From the NCBI GenBank assembly GCA_013815575.1, contig JACDFX010000155.1, forward strand, positions 1 to 5,649: a DNA stretch of 5,649 nt. The letters run 5' to 3'. Made by a program: the position numbers and the translations under genes. The DNA comes from Rubrobacter sp. (GTDB taxonomy: Bacteria > Actinomycetota > Rubrobacteria > Rubrobacterales > Rubrobacteraceae). The notes beneath the pieces were generated by a model that saw nothing but the letters and a program-made list of their open reading frames with translations, was not told where the DNA came from and did no database searches. Shown here piece after piece: positions 1-5,095 of the stretch (position 1 is the first letter of the stretch; each line of letters begins with the position of its first letter).

Positions 1-1
1 C

Positions 2-1318
2 GCCTACCCCGCCCCGAACGCCATCGACACCGCCGCCGCCCACGGCGCGGCGCTCGGCGAGGACGAGGTTCGGGCGGCGAAAGAGGCCATGGGCCTCGAC
101 CCCGAAGAGCACTTCGCCGTCTCCGACGAGGTCTACGGGCACATGAACGGGGCCGAGAAGGGCCGAGAGCTGGAAGCCGGGTGGAACGAACGCTTCGGCG
201 CGTGGGAGGAGGAGTTCCCCGAGCTTGCGCAAGAATGGGAGATGGCCTGGAGCGGCAAGCCCATGCCCGGCTACGAGGACCGGCTACCGAAGTGGGACCC
301 CGAAGAGACCGAGAAGCTCGCCACCCGTAAGGCCGGGGCGGCGGTCATGGCCGCCTTCGAGGACTACACCCCGACGATGGTCGGCGGCGCGGCCGACCTC
401 GTCGGCTCCACCAGCACCACGTTCAAGGACGGCGGGATGTTCTCCGCCACGCACACGGGGCGGAACATCGCCTGGGGCGTCAGGGAGCACGGGATGGGCA
501 GCGCGGTAAACGGTATCCACCTGCACGGCGGGATGGTGCGCCCCTACGGTTCCACCTTCCTCATCTTCAGCGACTACATGCGCCCGGCCGTCAGGCTCTC
601 CGCACTCATGAACATCCCCGTGGCCTGGGTCTACACCCACGACTCCGTGGCCCTGGGCGAAGACGGGCCGACCCACCAGCCCATCGAGCACTACATGGCC
701 CTGCGCGCCATCCCCAACCTCACCGTCATCCGGCCCGCCGACCCGAACGAGACCTCCATGGCCTGGTGGACGACGCTCGAAGCCGAAGGGCCCGTGGCGC
801 TCCTCCTTACCCGCCAGAACGTGCCGGTCCTCGACCCGGTGGCGGCCGAAGGGGCCCTCAGGGGAGCCTACGTGCTCCGGGACGCCGAAGACGGCGAGCC
901 GGAGGCCATCCTCATAGGGACCGGCTCCGAGGTCGCCGTGGCGCTCGAAGCGCGCGGGGCGCTCTCGGAGAAGGGCGTAGACGCGAGGGTGGTGAGCATG
1001 CCCTCGTGGGAGGTCTTCGACGCCCAGGATCAGGGCTACAAGGACTCCGTGCTGCCCCCCGGCGTGGAGACCCGGGTCTCGGTCGAGGCCGGCATCACCT
1101 CCGGGTGGGAGCGCTACGTCGGTTTCAAGGGCGCCAGCATCGGTATAAACCGCTTTGGAGCGTCCGCCCCGGGGGAGCTGGTGCTTGAGAAGCTCGGCAT
1201 CACCCCGGAGAACGCGGCGAACAAGGTTCTGGAGTTGCTCGGCAGGCCGGAGAGGGTAGAGGAGGAGGCCGGCACGCCGGCCGTCAAGGATACGGCGCCA
1301 GAGGAAGGACACTCCTAG
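2..1318 (+). CDS. tkt: Transketolase, C-terminal two thirds (5' end outside window)
   Basis: Transketolase moves two-carbon ketol units between sugar phosphates using thiamine diphosphate, in the cytosolic non-oxidative pentose phosphate pathway. The frame is open from base 2, and the residues before the first Met at 89 (AHGAALGEDEVRAAKEAMG) are ordinary transketolase sequence, so 89 is not the start. The visible 438 aa lack roughly the first 220-230 residues of a usual enzyme of about 660 aa, including most of the diphosphate-binding domain. Present are the pyrimidine-domain segment GGAADLVGSTSTTF (about 383-424), GRNIAWGVREHGM with the cofactor-activating Glu at 485-487, and the substrate-binding GEDGPTHQP motif at 656-682 with its His at 674-676. 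The C-terminal domain follows (IGTGSEV, then SWEVFD). After the usual end (NKVLELLGR) comes an acidic tail of about 23 residues. The ORF is intact to TAG at 1316-1318. Tal follows after 61 bases, so co-transcription is likely. Confidence 0.97.
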   Translation, partial: AYPAPNAIDTAAAHGAALGEDEVRAAKEAMGLDPEEHFAVSDEVYGHMNGAEKGRELEAGWNERFGAWEEEFPELAQEWEMAWSGKPMPGYEDRLPKWDPEETEKLATRKAGAAVMAAFEDYTPTMVGGAADLVGSTSTTFKDGGMFSATHTGRNIAWGVREHGMGSAVNGIHLHGGMVRPYGSTFLIFSDYMRPAVRLSALMNIPVAWVYTHDSVALGEDGPTHQPIEHYMALRAIPNLTVIRPADPNETSMAWWTTLEAEGPVALLLTRQNVPVLDPVAAEGALRGAYVLRDAEDGEPEAILIGTGSEVAVALEARGALSEKGVDARVVSMPSWEVFDAQDQGYKDSVLPPGVETRVSVEAGITSGWERYVGFKGASIGINRFGASAPGELVLEKLGITPENAANKVLELLGRPERVEEEAGTPAVKDTAPEEGHS

Positions 1319-1368
1319 GCAGGACATTAGACGGAGGTCCCCGAAAAGTAGTCCAGGACGACGAGAGC

Positions 1369-1373
1369 GAGGT
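1369..1373 (+). promoter_or_regulatory. Ribosome binding site of tal
   Basis: GAGGT lies six bases upstream of the GTG at 1380 and matches part of the AAGGAGGTGAT consensus. It supports the GTG start, since no ATG, GTG or TTG lies further upstream in this frame within the tkt-tal gap. A stronger-looking GGAGGT at 1333-1338 is too far away (41 bases) to serve this start. Confidence 0.65.
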
Positions 1374-1379
1374 ATAAGG

Positions 1380-2483
1380 GTGAACGGGCGACTAGAGCGG
1401 TTGCGGGAGGCGGGACAGAGCGTGTGGATAGACTCGCTCTCGCGTGACGACATCAAAGAAGGCAACCTGCAAGGCATGATCGACGACGGCGTCTCCGGGG
1501 TCACCTCCAACCCTTCCATCTTCCAGAAAGCGATCTCCGAGTCCTCCCTCTACGACGAGCAGCTCGAAGAGCTGACCAGAGAGATGGACGACCCAAAGGA
1601 GATCTTCCTCCAGATCGCCAGACAGGATATCCGGGACGCCTGCGACTTGTTCATGCCTGTGTACGAAGAGACAGACAGGCTGGACGGCTACGTCTCGCTG
1701 GAGGTCTCCCCTGACATCGCCTACGACACGCCGAAGACCGTGGCGGAGGCCCGTCGCCTGCACGAGATGGTCGATAGGCCTAACCTCCTGGTAAAGATAC
1801 CGGCGACCTTGCCCGGCCTTTCGGCCATAGAGGAGATGATCTCCCAGGGCAAGTCCATAAACGTCACCCTGATCTTCTCGCTCGCCCGCTACAGGGCGGT
1901 GGCCGGGGCCTACATCCGGGGCCTGCAGCGCCTCGTCGCCGCGGGCGGAGACCCTTCCGGCGTCGCGAGCGTGGCGAGCTTCTTCGTCTCCCGCGTCGAT
2001 TCCGAGGGCGACGGGCGCCTGGAGGAGGCCGGCCGGAACGACCTCAAGGGCCGCCTCGCCATAGAGAACGCGAGGCTCGCCTACGCGGCTTTCGGCGAGA
2101 TGTTCTCGGGCGAAAATTGGGCGTTCCTGGAGTCAAAAGGGGCGACCAGGCAGCGTCCCCTGTGGGCTTCGACTTCGACCAAGAACCCCGACTACGAGGA
2201 CACCATCTACGTGGACAACCTCATAGGCCCCGACACGGTCAACACCATGCCCCTCGCCACCCTGGAGGCGACGATGGACCACGCCGAGATCCAAAACACC
2301 CTGCAAAGGCAAGACGGCGCGGAGGAGGCGAGGAGGTTCATGCAGGACCTCGGCGAGGCGGGTGTGGACTACGAGGACGTGGTTGAGGCCCTTGAGAAGG
2401 AGGGAGTGCGCAAGTTCTCCGACTCCTTCGACGAGCTCCTCGACGAGATAAAGAGCAAGGGCCGCCAACTGGCCCGACAGTAG
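1380..2483 (+). CDS. tal: Transaldolase
   Basis: Transaldolase transfers a dihydroxyacetone unit from sedoheptulose-7-phosphate to glyceraldehyde-3-phosphate, giving erythrose-4-phosphate and fructose-6-phosphate, through a lysine Schiff base. The 367 aa length fits the long actinobacterial/cyanobacterial type (about 370 aa) rather than E. coli TalB (317 aa). Visible features along the barrel are QSVWIDSLSRDDI (res 13-25, Asp18), the family signature GVTSNPSIF (res 40-48, Asn44), SLEVSP (106-111, Glu108), LLVKIPAT with the presumed Schiff-base Lys139, INVTLIFSLARY (160-171), and ASFFVSRVD (199-207) with a likely phosphate-binding Arg205. The C-terminal half has TSTKNPDYEDTIYVDNLIG (about 265-283), typical of this long type. 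GTG at 1380 is chosen because it has a ribosome binding site and the family N-terminus begins there. The gene is intact. In some bacteria this type is fused to a Pgi domain; here the two are separate genes with a HAD gene between them. Confidence 0.97.
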   Translation: MNGRLERLREAGQSVWIDSLSRDDIKEGNLQGMIDDGVSGVTSNPSIFQKAISESSLYDEQLEELTREMDDPKEIFLQIARQDIRDACDLFMPVYEETDRLDGYVSLEVSPDIAYDTPKTVAEARRLHEMVDRPNLLVKIPATLPGLSAIEEMISQGKSINVTLIFSLARYRAVAGAYIRGLQRLVAAGGDPSGVASVASFFVSRVDSEGDGRLEEAGRNDLKGRLAIENARLAYAAFGEMFSGENWAFLESKGATRQRPLWASTSTKNPDYEDTIYVDNLIGPDTVNTMPLATLEATMDHAEIQNTLQRQDGAEEARRFMQDLGEAGVDYEDVVEALEKEGVRKFSDSFDELLDEIKSKGRQLARQ

Positions 2484-2505
2484 TCCCGGCCTGGTTCTTT
2501 CGAGT

Positions 2506-2511
2506 GAGGAG
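2506..2511 (+). promoter_or_regulatory. Ribosome binding site of the HAD gene
   Basis: GAGGAG ends six bases before the GTG at 2518. It decides the start: the HAD nucleophile motif begins only about ten residues into the protein, so there is no room for a later start. Confidence 0.65.
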
Positions 2512-2517
2512 CGAGAA

Positions 2518-3306
2518 GTGGAGACACCGAGTGGGTTCAGGGGGGCGGTCTTCGACGTGGACGGCGTGCTGGTAGATTCGCCGCACGAGCAGGCCTGGCG
2601 TGACGGCCTGCGGCAACTGATGGAAAATGACTGGAGCGACATCAGGGACCAGACATCCTACACCCCCGAAAAGTTCACGCCTGAGGTCTACCAGAAGGTC
2701 ATGTCAGGCAAGCCGCGGTACGTCGGCGCGCAGGCCGCGCTGGAATACTTCGAGGTGCCGGACGCCGAGGAGCGCGCCCAGGAGTACGGGGATCACAAAC
2801 AGGTAATGATCACCGAGCTTATCGAGGCCGGTGAGTTCGAGGCTTTCCCTGACGCCTTACGCTTCATATTGGCTGTAAAGGACGCGGGCATCCTGGTGGC
2901 GGCGGCCTCATCCTCCAAGAACGCCGGCCTGTTCCTGGAGAGGGTGAGGCTGGACGAGTTCACCGAGAAGGAGGGCCTCGATTACGATTTCATCCGGCCC
3001 GGCTACACCCTGCTCGACATACTGGACGCGGACGTCAGCGGGCGGGACTTCGAGCAGGGCAAGCCGCACCCCATGATCTTTCTGACCGCGGCCGAAGAGC
3101 TTGGCACCCCTCCCGGGGAGAGCTTCGTGATCGAGGACGCCGCCAACGGCGTGCAGGCCGCGAAAGCCGGCGAGATGGCGGCCCTCGGCCTGGCGCGGGC
3201 CGATGATGAGGCCTTGCTGGAAGAGGCGGAGGCGGACCTGGTGGTGACGAGCCTCGACGACGTCTCCCTGGAAGCGCTCTCCAGAGGCCGACTGGAAGCG
3301 CGGTGA
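2518..3306 (+). CDS. HAD-superfamily protein, beta-phosphoglucomutase-like (subfamily IA)
   Basis: This 262 aa protein has all four HAD motifs. Motif I is VFDVDGVLVDS with nucleophile Asp13 and general acid/base Asp15. Motif II is the Ser in AAASSSKNA (about res 131). Motif III is Lys182 in GKPHPMIF. Motif IV is IEDAANGVQAAKAG with Glu206 and Asp207. The cap follows motif I (about res 22-110), and SGKPRYVGAQAAL (63-75) resembles the G-K/R-P-R-x-x-G segment of beta-phosphoglucomutases. His23 with AW at 26-27 matches the conserved cap-hinge His of Lactococcus beta-phosphoglucomutase. If a mutase, it would convert beta-glucose-1-phosphate to glucose-6-phosphate; a sugar-phosphate phosphatase is also possible, because the motifs do not separate the two. 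It is about 40 residues longer than a typical 220 aa enzyme, partly from an insert between motifs II and III (about 147-180). GTG start; its TGA overlaps the pgi GTG by four bases (GTGA), which suggests translational coupling. Confidence 0.85.
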   Translation: METPSGFRGAVFDVDGVLVDSPHEQAWRDGLRQLMENDWSDIRDQTSYTPEKFTPEVYQKVMSGKPRYVGAQAALEYFEVPDAEERAQEYGDHKQVMITELIEAGEFEAFPDALRFILAVKDAGILVAAASSSKNAGLFLERVRLDEFTEKEGLDYDFIRPGYTLLDILDADVSGRDFEQGKPHPMIFLTAAEELGTPPGESFVIEDAANGVQAAKAGEMAALGLARADDEALLEEAEADLVVTSLDDVSLEALSRGRLEAR

Positions 3307-3737
3307 CGCCCCCCGACACCGCGTCTCTGGGCGCGTACACAGACGCCGTAACGGGCGCACTGGCCGAACTGCGGGACGGGCGGGTCCCACAGCGTATGTG
3401 GCAGGGGGATCACACCGTCTGGGGACCGGAGCCGGACGAGATAGCGAACCGTCTTGGCTGGCTGCACAGCCCGGAGGAGACGGGAAAGGCGCTGCCGGAG
3501 ATACTCGATTTCGCCGAGGAGGTGCGAAGTGAGGGGATAGAGCACGTCTTACTCCTGGGGATGGGCGGCTCCAGCCTCGCACCCGAGGTCTTTGGCACTA
3601 CCCTCGAACGCGAGAGAGGCTACCCGGACCTCGCCGTACTGGACAGCACGGACCCCGGGGCCGTGCTACGACACGCCGATGGGCTCGATCTCTCGCGCAC
3701 GCTCTTTGTCGTCTCCACAAGTCCGGAGGCACCGTAG
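3303..3737 (+). CDS. pgi: Pgi N-terminal fragment as read (before the frameshift)
   Basis: As it stands, this 144 aa ORF encodes the N-terminal helical region and first half of the SIS sugar-binding domain of glucose-6-phosphate isomerase, including GMGGSSLAPEV (res 86-96) and the DSTDP strand end (114-118). True homology stops at Thr139; the last five residues (SPEAP) are read in the wrong frame before TAG. A protein of this length would lack the catalytic Glu and Lys and could not be an active isomerase. It is listed so that the broken reading is explicit; the gene is best treated as a single unit with the downstream piece. Confidence 0.6.
   Translation: MTPPDTASLGAYTDAVTGALAELRDGRVPQRMWQGDHTVWGPEPDEIANRLGWLHSPEETGKALPEILDFAEEVRSEGIEHVLLLGMGGSSLAPEVFGTTLERERGYPDLAVLDSTDPGAVLRHADGLDLSRTLFVVSTSPEAP
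3717..3724 (+). other. Site of the one-base deletion in pgi
   Basis: The sequence reads TCC ACA AGT CCG in the upstream frame. The family motif (S-T-K-S-G-G-T) requires TCC ACA AAG TCC, so exactly one A is missing between 3719 and 3721. Downstream, GGA GGC ACC GTA GAG ACG reads GGTVET without further defects. Confidence 0.88.
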
Positions 3738-3781
3738 AGACGTTCTCGTTCTTTAAATACTTCTACAACCGCGTCGCTGAG

Positions 3782-4999
3782 ATGGTCGGCGGGGAGCGGG
3801 CCGGGTCGCACTTCGTCGCGATAACCGACCCCGGCAGCGGGCTGGTGGACACGGCCGAAAAGTACGGCTTCCGTGCAACCTTCCTCAACGACCCCCACAT
3901 CGGGGGTCGTTACTCGGCGCTCTCGCACTTCGGTATAGTGCCAGCGGCTCTCGCCGGGGTCGGGGTTTCGAAGCTCCTGGACAGCGCGGGGTCCGCGGCG
4001 GGCGAATGCTCCGGACCCGCGGGCGAGGAGAACCCCGGCGCCTGGCTCGGGGCGATAATGGGAGAGCTCGCCCGGAACCACGGCCGCGACAAGCTGACGC
4101 TCTTCGCCTCGCCCACCCTGGCGCCCTTCGGCCCCTGGGCGGAGCAGCTCATCGCCGAGAGCACCGGCAAGGACGGCGTCGGCATCCTGCCCGTGGCTAT
4201 GGAGCCGCCGGGTGAGCCGGAAGCCTACGGTGAAGACCGGCTCTTCGTGGGCATGGGCCTGCGCGGCGAGGGCGGCGGTGAGACAGAGAGTCTCCTGGAA
4301 GAGCTGCGAAGCCGCGGACACCCGACCTTCGAGATACTGCTTGACGATCCGTACGACCTGGGCGCGGAGATGTTCCGCTGGGAGGTGGCGACCGCAATCG
4401 CCGGACAGCGGCTCGGTATCAACCCCTTCGACCAACCAAACGTCGAGTCCGCCAAGGTTCAGGCACGGAGCATGATCGAGGGTTACCGCGAGCAAGGCGA
4501 ACTCCCCGCGCCGGAACCCACGGTTCGGGAGGGCGGGGTCACCGTCTACTCCGACGGGGCCGCGCAGACCATGCAGGGAGCGCTGACAGGCTTCCTGGAA
4601 GGGGCGCGCCCCGGGGACTACGTGGCCCTCCAGGCTTACGTCCAGCCTTTGGACGGGACTACCGAGGCCCTGCAACGGCTCCGGGTCCGGCTGCGAGATC
4701 GGCTGCGGCTCGCGACGACGGTGGGGTACGGGCCTCGTTTCCTGCATTCCACGGGCCAGTTACACAAGGGCGACGCCGGAAACGGGCTCTTCGTCCAGAT
4801 CACCGCGGATGACGAACGGGACGCGGCGATACCTGACGAAGCCGGGGAGGACGCGTCTTCGATCTCCTTCGGGGTGCTGAAAGAGGCCCAGGCGCTGGGG
4901 GATCGCCAGGCATTGCTTGAGGCCGGACGCCGGGTGATCCGTCTCCACCTCGAAGGAAACGTGCCTGACGAGAAGGACAGAATTACAGAAGGGATCTGA
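3782..4999 (+). CDS. pgi: Pgi C-terminal fragment as read (after the frameshift)
   Basis: This 405 aa ORF holds most of the isomerase: the second half of the first SIS domain, GGRYSALSHFGIVPAA (41-56), the catalytic-Glu motif QLIAESTGK (res 122-130, Glu125), NPFDQPNVESAK (214-225) with the conserved Lys225, and GPRFLHSTGQLHKG (317-330) near the C-terminus. The ATG at 3782 is simply the first Met in the frame: homology continues about 20 residues upstream (SGGTVETFSFFKYFYNRVAE), and no purine-rich ribosome binding site precedes it. That argues against an independent gene and for one frameshifted pgi. The stop is TGA 4997-4999, followed at once by an in-frame ATG. Confidence 0.65.
   Translation: MVGGERAGSHFVAITDPGSGLVDTAEKYGFRATFLNDPHIGGRYSALSHFGIVPAALAGVGVSKLLDSAGSAAGECSGPAGEENPGAWLGAIMGELARNHGRDKLTLFASPTLAPFGPWAEQLIAESTGKDGVGILPVAMEPPGEPEAYGEDRLFVGMGLRGEGGGETESLLEELRSRGHPTFEILLDDPYDLGAEMFRWEVATAIAGQRLGINPFDQPNVESAKVQARSMIEGYREQGELPAPEPTVREGGVTVYSDGAAQTMQGALTGFLEGARPGDYVALQAYVQPLDGTTEALQRLRVRLRDRLRLATTVGYGPRFLHSTGQLHKGDAGNGLFVQITADDERDAAIPDEAGEDASSISFGVLKEAQALGDRQALLEAGRRVIRLHLEGNVPDEKDRITEGI
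3887..3911 (+). repeat. Perfect 10-bp inverted repeat (hairpin) inside pgi
   Basis: AACGACCCCC at 3887-3896 and GGGGGTCGTT at 3902-3911 are exact reverse complements around a five-base loop (ACATC). The segment encodes NDPHIGGRY, part of a conserved Pgi block, so codon constraint explains some of it. No T-run follows, so it is not an intrinsic terminator. Confidence 0.75.
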
Positions 5000-5095
5000 A
5001 TGAATGGGAACCAGTTGACCTCGAAGACTCTTGACAGGGGCCGCGGGTGCCGGGCTTCTCTCTCCCGCACTGACGTCGGGGAGGTGGAGAGATGA
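5000..5095 (+). CDS. Possible small ORF (31 aa) between pgi and gpsA
   Basis: An ATG at 5000 directly follows the pgi stop (TGA-ATG), in the same frame. It runs 31 codons to TGA 5093-5095, which overlaps the next gene's ATG by four bases (ATGA). The peptide begins MNGNQLTSKTLDRG, ends DVGEVER, is polar and basic in the middle, and has no membrane segment, signal or domain that I recognise. A modest purine tract (AGAAGGGA, 4987-4994) could act as a ribosome binding site five bases before the ATG. It could be a leader peptide that couples translation of pgi to gpsA, a C-terminal extension made by readthrough of the pgi stop, or chance, since long open frames are common at this G+C. The fit at both ends is suggestive but not proof. 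Confidence 0.3.
   Translation: MNGNQLTSKTLDRGRGCRASLSRTDVGEVER
5059..5092 (+). repeat. Inverted repeat enclosing the gpsA ribosome binding site
   Basis: TCTCTCC at 5059-5065 is the exact reverse complement of GGAGAGA at 5086-5092. A hairpin would place the GGAGG ribosome binding site in its loop and the A of the gpsA start codon in its stem. It could damp free initiation and favour initiation by ribosomes arriving from upstream. Seven base pairs in a purine/pyrimidine tract may also be chance. Confidence 0.35.
5080..5086 (+). promoter_or_regulatory. Ribosome binding site of the gpsA-like gene
   Basis: GGAGGTG lies five bases before the ATG at 5092, the best match to the Shine-Dalgarno consensus in the window. 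It fixes the start, because an in-frame TGA at 5071-5073 leaves no alternative start upstream. Confidence 0.8.

Larger units (their letters stand above)
3303..4999 (+). pseudogene. pgi: Glucose-6-phosphate isomerase, interrupted by a one-base deletion
   Basis: Pgi interconverts fructose-6-phosphate and glucose-6-phosphate. Restoring one A near 3720 gives a single 565 aa protein with the family motifs in order: LLLGMGGSSLAPEV (sugar-binding SIS domain, res 83-96), STKSGGTVET (the Lys codon carries the deletion), GGRYSALSHFG, AESTGKDG with the likely catalytic Glu at 4154-4156, NPFDQPNVESAK with its Lys at 4454-4456, and GPRFLHSTGQLHKG. As read, the frame from the GTG at 3303 ends at TAG 3735-3737, while homology resumes in the other frame at TCC 3722-3724. 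The N-terminal WQGDHTVWGPEP and NRLGWL and the GPRFLHSTGQLHKG block resemble the Pgi half of transaldolase-Pgi fusion proteins more than classical Pgi. The start overlaps the HAD stop (GTGA), with only a weak GGAAG at 3294-3298 upstream. A sequencing error is as likely as a true mutation: the rest of the gene shows no decay. Confidence 0.88.

Noticed and set aside
766..1188. 140-codon + strand open frame inside tkt
   Set aside because: It overlaps the conserved transketolase C-terminal region in another frame and gives an Arg/Gly-rich translation typical of a frame-shadow.
284..1519. 411-codon open frame on the minus strand across tkt and the start of tal
   Set aside because: It lies opposite clear transketolase sequence, its translation is low-complexity (Gly/Arg/His/Val-rich) with no recognisable domain, and long antisense frames are expected at this G+C.
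2484..2517. Terminator between tal and the HAD gene
   Set aside because: The 34-base gap has a short TTCTTT but no convincing GC stem before it, and the next gene follows at once with a good ribosome binding site.
3711..3740. Programmed -1 ribosomal frameshifting in pgi
   Set aside because: A -1 slip after ACA would restore the Lys, but there is no slippery heptamer (the site is C-ACA-AGT), no upstream Shine-Dalgarno stimulator at the right spacing that I can see, and the nearest strong hairpin is about 165 bases away. The A run is only two bases, too short for polymerase slippage.
3989..4018. Inverted repeat GGGTCCG / CGGACCC in pgi
   Set aside because: Only seven base pairs with a 16-base loop in GC-rich coding sequence; expected by chance.
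3620..4747. 375-codon open frame on the minus strand opposite pgi
   Set aside because: It is a shadow of the conserved Pgi sequence, with no recognisable motif in its translation.
5031..5060. Promoter for gpsA based on a perfect TTGACA at 5031-5036
   Set aside because: At 16-18 bases downstream the sequence is GGGCTTCTC, with no acceptable -10 box. The match is probably chance.
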